The notes under the pieces are model-generated. The model searched no databases, was not told where the DNA came from, and saw only the letters and a list, made by a program, of their open reading frames with translations. Shown here in pieces: positions 6,696 through 13,709 of a stretch of DNA of 22,727 bases. The position numbers and the translations under genes were made by a program. The stretch comes from Faecalicoccus sp. (lineage in GTDB: Bacteria; Bacillota_I; Bacilli_A; Erysipelotrichales; Erysipelotrichaceae). Numbering within the stretch: the first letter of the stretch is position 1; every line of letters begins with the position of its first letter. The DNA is taken from NCBI GenBank assembly GCA_017941505.1, contig JAGAWH010000010.1, forward strand, positions 1 through 22,727. The letters run 5' to 3'.

Positions 6696-8243
6696 ATATT
6701 TGATATCCGAAATGATAAAGCTGGCATCCTTTCTGCCCCGGTATTGATTGATCGATACGGTGCCGCTAAAGGAAGATACAGCCATAACCGACTGCATACG
6801 GTTGTTGTCATTTTGATTAAAGTGCATACATTGAAGACCGTTATTCAAAGTATACTTGCGATGTTTGCCACCTTGTATATCAAATACATTCTTGATTTCA
6901 GGAGATAGGATTTCAAAATCAGGAAGCTCAAACCCAGCTCCAAACGGTCTTAGAATATCCAGAGCTTCAATAGAGGCAGTATTTAATTCATCCGGATCAA
7001 TTAATATTGTATCCTTTGGGATTGGCTTCCATTTATAAGAAGCAGCACGTGTGCGCACATATTCCTTAAAGGCTTTAAAATCTCTTAAATCAAAAGAAAA
7101 ACCGGCAGCCTGCGAGTGTCCTCCAAAGGTTGTAAAGTTCTCAAAATCATGAAGGAATTCCATACAGTCAAAACCATCCGGAGAACGCATCGAAGCTTTA
7201 TATCCCTCCATATTCTCAGCTATGATAATGACCGGTTTATTGTATTTAGAAGATAAACTTCCGGCAACCAAACCGATGATTCCTTCATGGAATCCGGGAT
7301 CGGATACTAAGATTACCTTATCTAAAGGATTTACTTTCGTTTCCGCATGAGAACACATATAATCACTCATCTGTTTACGGCGGTCATTGATGTTGATGAT
7401 CTGTGCTTTCATGCCGTTGATATCCTTCATATCATCACTTAAAAAGTAACGCACTACATTGTTGACATTGGCAAGATTGGATAAGCGTCCTACCGCATTG
7501 AGCTTTGGAACAAGCTGAAAGGCAATGCTCTGCTCATTTAAAACACGGTCATTCACAAGCGCAAATACATGTTTTTCGTGGGTTTGATTTAAGCTTTCAA
7601 TCCCCTTTTGAATGATGGCCCGTGTCTCACCCTTTACAACCATAACATCCCCAATGGAAGCGATGGCAGCACATTCAAGATGATAAGGTGTATCTACACC
7701 TAAAGCACGCATACACTCATAGGCAACGCCTGCTCCACATAAACTTTCAAAAGGTGCTTCCATTAAAGTAGGATGTACAAGTACATCAGAGTCTACTTCC
7801 CCTTCAATGGTATGATGGTCTGTAACAACGGTCATCATGCCATATTCCATGGCCAAATCTAATGCTTCAGAAGCCTTTACACCATTATCAACGGTAACGA
7901 TAATTCCATAACCCTTCTGATGAGCTAAGCGGACAGTATTCTCATTGAGTCCATATCCCTCACGGATACGGTCCGGAATATAAAATCCGCATTCAATTCC
8001 AAAACGCCGTAAACCATCGACCATAATTGTTGTAGCCATGATACCATCGCAATCGTAATCGCCCGCAACGATTACTTTCTCATCATTCTCCTTTGCCCAG
8101 ATCATCATAGATACAAACTGTTTGATGCATTCAGAGTTAGAAATTGGTTCTAATTCCTGTTTAGACAACCAATATTCCCATTTATTTTCATCCGGTTCTA
8201 AATGTGTCAAAACCTTTTTTACTAAACTGTTTAAATTTTCCAT
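6690..8243 (-). CDS. recJ: Single-stranded-DNA-specific exonuclease RecJ
   Basis: RecJ degrades single-stranded DNA 5' to 3' in recombination and repair. The DHH phosphoesterase core is complete: GDYDCDG (61-67), TVDNG (117-121), TDHH (141-144) and CGAGVAYE. A DHHA1 domain follows, with GFHEGIIGLVAG and FGGHSQAAGFSF, then a C-terminal OB-like region ending near SFIISDIKYK. At 517 residues it is near the minimal RecJ core and lacks the long C-terminal extension of the Bacillus enzyme (about 786). The N-terminal leader is also short. No ribosome binding site precedes ATG 8243, and a TATAAT box ends 8 nt upstream, which suggests a leaderless mRNA. In Bacillus recJ is followed directly by apt-relA; here a two-gene cassette intervenes. 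Confidence 0.93.
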   Translation of the reverse strand: MENLNSLVKKVLTHLEPDENKWEYWLSKQELEPISNSECIKQFVSMMIWAKENDEKVIVAGDYDCDGIMATTIMVDGLRRFGIECGFYIPDRIREGYGLNENTVRLAHQKGYGIIVTVDNGVKASEALDLAMEYGMMTVVTDHHTIEGEVDSDVLVHPTLMEAPFESLCGAGVAYECMRALGVDTPYHLECAAIASIGDVMVVKGETRAIIQKGIESLNQTHEKHVFALVNDRVLNEQSIAFQLVPKLNAVGRLSNLANVNNVVRYFLSDDMKDINGMKAQIININDRRKQMSDYMCSHAETKVNPLDKVILVSDPGFHEGIIGLVAGSLSSKYNKPVIIIAENMEGYKASMRSPDGFDCMEFLHDFENFTTFGGHSQAAGFSFDLRDFKAFKEYVRTRAASYKWKPIPKDTILIDPDELNTASIEALDILRPFGAGFELPDFEILSPEIKNVFDIQGGKHRKYTLNNGLQCMHFNQNDNNRMQSVMAVSSFSGTVSINQYRGRKDASFIISDIKYK

Positions 8244-8251
8244 ACGGTGGT

Positions 8252-8257
8252 ATTATA
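8252..8257 (-). promoter_or_regulatory. Predicted -10 box of recJ
   Basis: A perfect TATAAT lies 8 nt before the recJ ATG. The -35 region at 17 nt spacing is GATACT, a poor match. Initiation would place the mRNA 5' end within about 0-3 nt of ATG. Confidence 0.55.
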
Positions 8258-8289
8258 ACGCAAATTTGAAATAAAGTATCTTCCTTTCT

Positions 8290-8325
8290 AAAAAAAGGAT
8301 TAGCGCCTATCAAGGTACTAATCCT
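8290..8325 (-). terminator. Intrinsic terminator of ruvAB
   Basis: An outer 8-bp stem AGGATTAG/CTAATCCT (8296-8303 with 8318-8325) encloses a smaller CCT/AGG inner stem. In the minus direction it is followed by at least seven T residues. It begins 6 nt after the ruvB stop codon. Confidence 0.85.
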
Positions 8326-8331
8326 ATAATT

Positions 8332-9342
8332 TTATTCATCAAATAAATCCGGCTGATGGGTAATCTTTAAATGATCATACGCCTTCTGTGTTACGATACG
8401 GCCCCTTGGAGTACGGTTGATAAAACCGATTTGAAGAAGATATGGTTCATATACATCTTCAAGTGTAGTAGCTTCTTCTCCAATGCTGGAGGCAATTGCT
8501 TCAAGTCCCACCGGTCCGCCTCTAAAGCGTTCAATAATCCCAAGTAGATATTTATGGTCGACATTATCCAGTCCCAAATGGTCTACGCTTAAGCGGTTAA
8601 GCGCATCTCTGGCAACATCCAGGGATACATAGCCTTCGTTATAAACCTGGGCAAAATCCCGTACACGGCGAAATAAGCGGTTGGCAATACGCGGTGTACC
8701 GCGGCTTCGCATCGCTATTTCCCGTACTGCTGCCGGCTCAATTTCTGTATTCATGACCCGTCCTGTCCGAGAGACAATTTTGGAAAGATCATCAATATCA
8801 TAATATTCAAGCTGGGAAACAATCCCAAAACGGTCACGTAAAGGAGCCGATAAATCCCCTGCCCGTGTTGTTGCCCCTACCAGAGTAAATGGAGGAAGCG
8901 GTAAACGAATGGTCTTTACAGCAGTTCCATCCTTTAATACGATATCCAGACAATAATCTTCCATAGCCGGATATAATATTTCTTCAACCTGTTTGGAAAG
9001 ACGGTGGATCTCATCGATAAATAATACATCTCCCGGCTCTAAAGTGGACATCAGTGCGGCAAGATCCCCTGCTTTTTCAATGGAAGGACCGCTGGTCGTC
9101 TTTAAATGTCCACCCATTTCATTAGCTAAGATATTGGCAAGAGTTGTCTTACCAAGTCCTGGAGGACCATAAAATAATACGTGGTCTAAAGCTTCTTCTC
9201 TCTGTCTTGCGGCATTGATAAAAACTCTTAAGTTTTCTTTTAAAGACTTCTGTCCGATATAATCCTTTAATGTTTGCGGACGAAGGCTTTCTTCAATATC
9301 ATCGGCAGCCTGATATGCTGCATCTACTTCACGTGCTGTCAA
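8332..9342 (-). CDS. ruvB: Holliday junction branch migration helicase RuvB
   Basis: RuvB is the AAA+ motor that, with RuvA, drives Holliday junction branch migration. The 336-residue protein has Walker A GPPGLGKT (59-66), Walker B with FIDEIHR (108-114), sensor 1 GATTR (156-160) and the C-terminal winged-helix signature [18 protein letters not shown]. The start appears to be TTG at 9342: the reading frame has no better placed ATG, and a GGGG site inside the end of ruvA lies 8 nt upstream. Only 3 nt separate it from the ruvA stop, so the two genes are translationally coupled. A terminator follows. Confidence 0.97.
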   Translation of the reverse strand: MTAREVDAAYQAADDIEESLRPQTLKDYIGQKSLKENLRVFINAARQREEALDHVLFYGPPGLGKTTLANILANEMGGHLKTTSGPSIEKAGDLAALMSTLEPGDVLFIDEIHRLSKQVEEILYPAMEDYCLDIVLKDGTAVKTIRLPLPPFTLVGATTRAGDLSAPLRDRFGIVSQLEYYDIDDLSKIVSRTGRVMNTEIEPAAVREIAMRSRGTPRIANRLFRRVRDFAQVYNEGYVSLDVARDALNRLSVDHLGLDNVDHKYLLGIIERFRGGPVGLEAIASSIGEEATTLEDVYEPYLLQIGFINRTPRGRIVTQKAYDHLKITHQPDLFDE

Positions 9343-9345
9343 ATT

Positions 9346-9930
9346 TTATACCCCATTTCTCTTTGCCAGAAAGGCTAGAGCCTTTCGTAACATATCATTA
9401 ACGTTTAAATCTTTATTGTGTGAAAATTCTTTGCGTACCGCAGATAATTGATTTGAACGATAACCAAGAGCCATAAGAGCTTCTTCGGTCTCCTTCCAAA
9501 CAGGATTATCCACCTTAACTTCTTTTGTGGTTTCGATCGCTACAAACTTGCCCTTCAAATCCAATACGATTTGGGAAGCTGTACGGGCACCGATACCCGG
9601 CAACGTCTTTAACCGCTTTACATCGTCGTTTTCAATGGCTTCGATCATTTCATCGCCGGACATAGCCCCTAACATATTGAGCGCTGTTTTCGGTCCGATT
9701 CCCTTAACGTTGATAAGGCGCATAAAGACCTCATAATCGTTTTCCTTCACAAAGCCATACAGAAGGATGGCATCTTCCCGCACATGCTGGTAAGTATATA
9801 AAAAGAGCTCATCACCAATGGTCTGAATATCCGAATTGGCCATATAGACTTCATATCCGACACCATTGACATCAATCACAACCGTCTCTTTCCGTGTAAG
9901 TCGTACAATCCCGTTCACAAATGCGATCAT
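9346..9930 (-). CDS. ruvA: Holliday junction DNA-binding protein RuvA
   Basis: RuvA binds Holliday junctions as a tetramer and loads RuvB. The start at ATG 9930 (194 aa) was preferred over GTG 9939 and ATG 9936 because GGAG lies 8 nt upstream and the N-terminus then reads MIAFVNGIV, like other RuvA proteins (MIxFVKG). Domain I is an OB fold. Domain II carries two helix-hairpin-helix motifs, VKGIGPKT (74-81) and LPGIGART (110-117). Domain III, which contacts RuvB, is at about 140-194. It is followed within 3 nt by ruvB. Confidence 0.96.
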   Translation of the reverse strand: MIAFVNGIVRLTRKETVVIDVNGVGYEVYMANSDIQTIGDELFLYTYQHVREDAILLYGFVKENDYEVFMRLINVKGIGPKTALNMLGAMSGDEMIEAIENDDVKRLKTLPGIGARTASQIVLDLKGKFVAIETTKEVKVDNPVWKETEEALMALGYRSNQLSAVRKEFSHNKDLNVNDMLRKALAFLAKRNGV

Positions 9931-9959
9931 GCTCATCACTCCGTTCCAATTTAAAACTA

Positions 9960-9988
9960 ATTATATCACACACTAATATATACGCTAA
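9960..9988 (-). promoter_or_regulatory. Predicted extended -10 promoter of ruvAB
   Basis: TGA-TATAAT (9960-9968) is a perfect extended -10 element on the minus strand. The -35 box at 17 nt spacing is TTAGCG, a weak match. It lies between exoA and ruvA, so ruvAB can be transcribed independently of exoA. Confidence 0.6.
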
Positions 9989-10002
9989 ATGGAGGTAAAA
10001 AC

Positions 10003-10752
10003 CTAAATATTTATATCTAATTCTACCGGACAGTGATCCGATCCATATACATCGGTTAAGATCTTAGAATCTTCTACCTTGTCCATTAATCTTTCATCAA
10101 CCAGCCAATAGTCAATGCGCCATCCGGCATTCTTTTCTCTGGCTCTAAAACGATAGGACCACCAGGAGTACTCTACTTTTTCGGGATATAAAGTACGATA
10201 GCTGTCCTTTAAAATCGTCAACAAATTTTCTTTAAAGCTATTTCTTTCTTCATCGGTAAAGCCCGCATTACGGCGATTGGTTTTCGGGTTTTTAATATCG
10301 ATTTCCTCATTGGCAACATTTAAGTCCCCACATACCAGTACTGGTTTTTCTAAGGAAAGGATATACTCTCTAAATGCCTTATCCCATTCCATGCGGTAAT
10401 CCAGTCTTTTTAATCCATCTCCGGAATTCGGGGTATATACCGTCACAAGATTGAATTTTTCAAATTCAGCTGTAATCACACGGCCTTCATCATCATGTTC
10501 TTCCTTACCAATTCCATAGGTAACATTGACAGGTTCTATGCGGCTTAAAATAGCTGTACCGGAGTATCCCCTTCTATGCGCGCTGAATTTATATTGATAT
10601 GGATAAAGTGACTCATCGATTTCAATCTGGTCAGGCTGAGCCTTGGTTTCCTGAATACACACAATATCGGCATCCAATAAATCCAAAACCTCTAAAAATC
10701 CTTTTGTGAGTACGGCACGAATGCCGTTTACATTCCATGATATTAATTTCAT
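10003..10752 (-). CDS. exoA: Exodeoxyribonuclease III / AP endonuclease (ExoA type)
   Basis: This class II AP endonuclease of the exonuclease III family cuts 5' of abasic sites in base excision repair. At 249 residues it matches the Bacillus ExoA size. Catalytic residues are present: Asn7 in ISWNVNG, Glu35 in QETK, Tyr106 in VYTPNSG, Asp143 and Asn145 in GDLN, and Asp239-His240 in GSDHCPV. The start ATG 10752 is fixed by the N-terminus MKLISWNVNGIRA and an AGAGGT site 5 nt upstream; a longer frame to 10794 is not credible. It has its own predicted promoter, after the obgE terminator. Confidence 0.96.
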   Translation of the reverse strand: MKLISWNVNGIRAVLTKGFLEVLDLLDADIVCIQETKAQPDQIEIDESLYPYQYKFSAHRRGYSGTAILSRIEPVNVTYGIGKEEHDDEGRVITAEFEKFNLVTVYTPNSGDGLKRLDYRMEWDKAFREYILSLEKPVLVCGDLNVANEEIDIKNPKTNRRNAGFTDEERNSFKENLLTILKDSYRTLYPEKVEYSWWSYRFRAREKNAGWRIDYWLVDERLMDKVEDSKILTDVYGSDHCPVELDINI

Positions 10753-10783
10753 AACATACCTCTGATTTTCAAATAACAAGTCT

Positions 10784-10812
10784 ATTATAAACAAAAATTA
10801 GATGTTGGTCCA
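10784..10812 (-). promoter_or_regulatory. Possible promoter of exoA
   Basis: TATAAT (10784-10789) with a 17-nt spacer to TGGACC (10807-10812, four of six consensus matches). The -35 box would lie in the loop of the obgE terminator, so promoter and terminator overlap. Confidence 0.4.
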
Positions 10813-10823
10813 TCAACATCTAA
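10792..10823 (-). terminator. Intrinsic terminator of obgE
   Basis: A perfect 10-bp stem TTAGATGTTG/CAACATCTAA (10798-10807 with 10814-10823) has a 6-nt loop and is followed on minus by TTTTTG. The obgE stop codon TAG (10820-10822) lies within the upstream arm. Confidence 0.9.
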
Positions 10824-12103
10824 TTCTCGATAAATTCAAATTCAAATCCGCAAAGCTGCACGGTATCCCCATCCTGGCATCCTGCTTCACGAAGGGCTGT
10901 ATCTATGCCGAGATATCTCATTTTATTGGCAAAGTCGTAGTAGTCTTCCTCGGTATTGAGCTTTGATATATCAAAGGCACGTTCTACCTTAGGACCGCTG
11001 ACCTGCCATACATTCTCTCCAAGCTTTTCAACAACGATATCCGGTTTCTTTTCTTCAAAGGTATACATAACACCGGCATTTTCGCCTAAATCATCCATTA
11101 ATGGGAATGGATCGGTTGTCGCCAGTAAGTCGGCTGCTCGTCTTAACAAAGGATCTAATCCTTCATGAATAATAGTGGTCGTTTCAAAGACTTCCACATC
11201 CGGATAAGCTTCTTTAAAACGCTTTAAGTTCTCTTCAGAATGCTCTAAGTCCATCTTATTGGCACATACAATCTGCGGACGCTCTAAAAGCCGCATCTGA
11301 TAAGAACCTAATTCATCATTGATGATTCTATAATCTTCCACCGGATCTCTTCCATCTTCTCCACCCATGTCAACCACATGGATAATGACACGGCATCTTT
11401 CAATATGGCGTAAGAATTGATGACCTAAACCTTTCCCTTCGCTGGCCCCTTCAATAAGACCCGGAAGATCGGCCATCACAAAGCTTCTTCCATCCTTAGT
11501 AGATACCACACCCACATTGGGCGCAATGGTGGTAAATGGATATTCGGCAATCTCCGGTTTAGCACGGGTTACCGCATCTAAAAGTGTTGATTTTCCAACC
11601 GAAGGAAATCCAACAAGTCCAACATCGGCTAAGACGCGAAGTTCAACTATCGCATCAAATTCTTCTCCTAAAAAGCCTAACTCTGCATATTTAGGAGCCG
11701 TATTACGACTGGATTTGAAGTGGAAATTGCCACGTCCGCCACGTCCGCCTTTGGCAACAATCTGCTGCTGATGTTCACCGGTCAAATCCGCTACGATCTG
11801 TCCGGTATCTTCTCTTTTTACAATTGTGCCTAAAGGAACCTTAACAATCTTATCATCCCCATTGGCACCGTGCATTCGCTTATTTTTACCTTTTTCACCG
11901 GGCTCGGCAATCAGTTTACGATGATATCTTAAATCCAATAAGGTAGTCATTCCCGGATCTGCTTCAAAAATCACATCGCCGCCTTTTCCGCCGTCCCCGC
12001 CAAAAGGACCTCCATAGGCCACATATTTCTCATGACGGAAACTGACAAGGCCATCGCCGCCTTTACCTGCCTTGATATGTACTTTTACCTGGTCCACAAA
12101 CAT
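10820..12103 (-). CDS. obgE: GTPase Obg (CgtA), 50S assembly and stress
   Basis: Obg is an essential GTPase that acts in late 50S assembly and binds (p)ppGpp in some bacteria. The 427-residue protein has the glycine-rich Obg fold (residues 1-157), a G domain with G1 GFPSVGKS (165-172), G3 DLPG (212-215) and G4 NKMD (282-285), and the Bacillota-type C-terminal OCT domain (about 340-427). An AAAGGAGG site precedes ATG 12103. It follows rpmA, as in the classic rplU-prp-rpmA-obgE cluster, but a hairpin with a T-run in the 55-nt gap may reduce read-through. Confidence 0.97.
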   Translation of the reverse strand: MFVDQVKVHIKAGKGGDGLVSFRHEKYVAYGGPFGGDGGKGGDVIFEADPGMTTLLDLRYHRKLIAEPGEKGKNKRMHGANGDDKIVKVPLGTIVKREDTGQIVADLTGEHQQQIVAKGGRGGRGNFHFKSSRNTAPKYAELGFLGEEFDAIVELRVLADVGLVGFPSVGKSTLLDAVTRAKPEIAEYPFTTIAPNVGVVSTKDGRSFVMADLPGLIEGASEGKGLGHQFLRHIERCRVIIHVVDMGGEDGRDPVEDYRIINDELGSYQMRLLERPQIVCANKMDLEHSEENLKRFKEAYPDVEVFETTTIIHEGLDPLLRRAADLLATTDPFPLMDDLGENAGVMYTFEEKKPDIVVEKLGENVWQVSGPKVERAFDISKLNTEEDYYDFANKMRYLGIDTALREAGCQDGDTVQLCGFEFEFIEN

Positions 12104-12120
12104 GGCAATCCTCCTTTCAT

Positions 12121-12147
12121 AAAAAAGACCCCGTGTTGTCGGGATCT
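12121..12147 (-). terminator. Terminator or attenuator between rpmA and obgE
   Basis: An 8-bp stem (minus strand AGATCCCG/CGGGGTCT, with one G-T pair) at 12126-12133 and 12140-12147 is followed by six T residues. The obgE ribosome binding site starts directly after it. It probably makes obgE less abundant than the ribosomal proteins. Confidence 0.75.
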
Positions 12148-12158
12148 GTGTTCTTTAA

Positions 12159-12443
12159 TTAAGCCTCAGGGTAAACAGAAACTTTTTTCTTATCTTTGCC
12201 CAGACGTTCGTATTTAACAACACCGTTTACAAGTGCAAACAATGTGTCGTCAGCTCCGCGTCCAACGTTTGTACCCGGATGAATCTTAGTACCGCGCTGA
12301 CGGTAAATGATACTTCCGGCATGGCAGGACTGTCCATCTGCCAACTTAGCTCCCAGACGTTTTGAATGAGAGTCACGACCGTTCTTAGTGGAACCTACAC
12401 CCTTTTTAGAAGCAAAGAACTGATGATCTAATGTGAAACGCAT
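12159..12443 (-). CDS. rpmA: 50S ribosomal protein L27 with Prp-cleaved N-terminus
   Basis: L27 reaches into the peptidyl-transferase centre. The 94-residue protein begins [15 protein letters not shown]. Bacillota L27 carries such an N-terminal extension, removed by the protease Prp between FF and A, which exposes ASKKG for function. The expected cleavage here is after Phe10. The mature sequence ([24 protein letters not shown]) is typical. AGAGGT lies about 6 nt before ATG 12443, and only 2 nt separate it from prp. The residue before Gln8 is His, where Leu is usual in the LQFFA motif. Confidence 0.97.
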   Translation of the reverse strand: MRFTLDHQFFASKKGVGSTKNGRDSHSKRLGAKLADGQSCHAGSIIYRQRGTKIHPGTNVGRGADDTLFALVNGVVKYERLGKDKKKVSVYPEA

Positions 12444-12445
12444 GA

Positions 12446-12763
12446 TTACACCTCTTTCCTCGTAATTTTGATATTTTCCGGATTTGTTTCTTCAATGGTT
12501 TGAAGTTGTTTCAACATGAACTCCAAAACCATATTCAACATATCCGATTTCTTTAAAACTCGTATTTCAATGTGATTGTCTTTTAATATTAAATTACAAT
12601 CGTTTTTAAATAATTCATCGAGACCGTTTAAGCCACCGATGACAATAGCGGAAGTTTCTGCACAAACGAAATCCTTTTCACCGACAGGTGCACTCTCAGC
12701 GTGCCCTGTTACGACAATCTTTTTGATTCCGTTATGTTTACATGAAACCTGAACATCAACCAT
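12446..12763 (-). CDS. prp: Ribosomal-processing cysteine protease Prp (YsxB)
   Basis: Prp removes the N-terminal extension of L27. The 105-residue protein has the expected catalytic pair: His21 in VTGHAESAP and Cys34 in [11 protein letters not shown], with the conserved Ser38 region. It lies between rplU and rpmA, with gaps of 3 and 2 nt, exactly as in other Bacillota whose L27 has the cleavable extension. The ribosome binding site (GAGG) is within the end of rplU. The C-terminus is somewhat divergent. Confidence 0.95.
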   Translation of the reverse strand: MVDVQVSCKHNGIKKIVVTGHAESAPVGEKDFVCAETSAIVIGGLNGLDELFKNDCNLILKDNHIEIRVLKKSDMLNMVLEFMLKQLQTIEETNPENIKITRKEV

Positions 12764-12766
12764 TAA

Positions 12767-13069
12767 TTAAGCCTCGATTGCTTCGATCTTAACACGAGTG
12801 TATGGCTGACGATGACCTTGTCTACGACGAGTAGAGCTCTTTTTTGGTTTGTATTTCACAATAGTGATCTTTTTACCCTTACCCTGTTTTTCAACAACAC
12901 CGGTAACCTTAGCGCCTTCTAAATAAGGACGACCGATTTTACCGTCTGCGAATAAAACCTTGTCAAATTCAACAGTATCGCCTTCAGCTGCATCCAGCTT
13001 TTCAACAAAGATAACTGCATCCTTTTCTACCTTGATCTGTTTTCCGCCTGTTTCGATAATTGCGTACAT
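12767..13069 (-). CDS. rplU: 50S ribosomal protein L21
   Basis: This 100-residue protein matches L21 in length and sequence: [14 protein letters not shown] at the N-terminus, and [20 protein letters not shown] near the C-terminus, which is the conserved 23S rRNA-binding tail. AGGAGGT precedes ATG 13069. It has its own promoter and an L21-type leader, and it heads the rplU-prp-rpmA group. Confidence 0.98.
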   Translation of the reverse strand: MYAIIETGGKQIKVEKDAVIFVEKLDAAEGDTVEFDKVLFADGKIGRPYLEGAKVTGVVEKQGKGKKITIVKYKPKKSSTRRRQGHRQPYTRVKIEAIEA

Positions 13070-13079
13070 AGTGCACCTC

Positions 13080-13178
13080 CTATTCTTTCTTTTTTGTTCC
13101 TGATACTCGCCATGAAGGTGTGCAAAGCAGCTTTATTACCTTTTTTGTGCGGTTCCAGACCAGAACAGAGTCTGCAAC
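13080..13178 (-). ncRNA. L21 leader (ribosomal protein autoregulatory RNA)
   Basis: The roughly 100-nt leader between the predicted transcription start and the rplU ribosome binding site has elements I recognise from the Bacillota L21 leader family: GAACCGCACA, followed by GGTAATAAAGCTGCTT and TTGCACACC (plus-strand 13117-13140). CAGAC and GTCTG upstream can pair. Such leaders are thought to be bound by an encoded ribosomal protein for feedback control. No covariance search could be run. Confidence 0.7.
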
Positions 13179-13184
13179 AATAGA

Positions 13185-13214
13185 AGTATACACAATTCAA
13201 ATACTTCAAGTCAA
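13185..13214 (-). promoter_or_regulatory. Predicted promoter of rplU-prp-rpmA
   Basis: TTGACT (13209-13214), an 18-nt spacer and TATACT (13185-13190) on minus. It begins 8 nt after the thioesterase stop codon, where no terminator is seen, so read-through from dnaE may also occur. Confidence 0.65.
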
Positions 13215-13221
13215 CCTAAAT

Positions 13222-13707
13222 TTAACCATTTTGAAGCTTTCGCAACTTCCGTCTTTCTTCTGCCTTTTTCCAGTCTTCTTTTTCTTTTTCTGTCTGTGGA
13301 ATAAGACGCGGCAGACGGCATGGTTTATCATTTTCATCCAAACCAATCAGCGTTAAATACGCCTCGTTGATCAATTCCCTTTCACCGGAAAGCTGTTCTA
13401 CATACGTACTGACCTTAACTTCCATCGATGTATTTCCCACATAAGTAGCCTTACCGATCAGAACAATCGTATCATGTAAATAAGCCGGTCTTAAAAAGCG
13501 AAGATTATCCACCGAACCTGTGGTAATCGATAGCTGGGTATGACGTCTTGCCACAAGCACAGCTGTTTCATCAATCCAGCTCATCAATACGCCGCCATAT
13601 AAACGATGAACAGAGTTCATATCCATCGGACGTACGATATGACATGTTTCCACTCTGGATTGAGCCGGCGTTTTGGCCAGAATATCTTCATTTACAATTG
13701 ATTCCAT
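13222..13707 (-). CDS. Hotdog-fold acyl-CoA thioesterase (YkhA-like)
   Basis: The 161-residue protein belongs to the cytosolic acyl-CoA thioesterases with a single hotdog domain. The diagnostic segment is NSVHRLYGGVLMSWIDETA (about 31-49), with the conserved Asn, Gly-Gly and Asp, followed by a second hotdog motif (SVDNLRFLRPAYLHD). A charged C-terminal tail of Lys, Arg and Glu extends beyond the domain. I chose ATG 13707 because GAGGG lies 6 nt upstream; ATG 13713 overlaps the dnaE stop as ATGA but is too close to that site. It is translationally coupled to dnaE. Its substrate is unknown. Confidence 0.85.
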   Translation of the reverse strand: MESIVNEDILAKTPAQSRVETCHIVRPMDMNSVHRLYGGVLMSWIDETAVLVARRHTQLSITTGSVDNLRFLRPAYLHDTIVLIGKATYVGNTSMEVKVSTYVEQLSGERELINEAYLTLIGLDENDKPCRLPRLIPQTEKEKEDWKKAEERRKLRKLQNG

Positions 13708-13709
13708 AA

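Noticed and set aside
10003..10794. exoA starting 14 codons earlier at 10794
   Set aside because: The extra residues match nothing in the family, the start would fall inside the predicted promoter region, and ATG 10752 has a good ribosome binding site.
12159..12443. L27 start further inside, to give ASKKG directly
   Set aside because: The N-terminal extension is genuine: it is cleaved by Prp, whose gene is adjacent, and the ribosome binding site fits ATG 12443.
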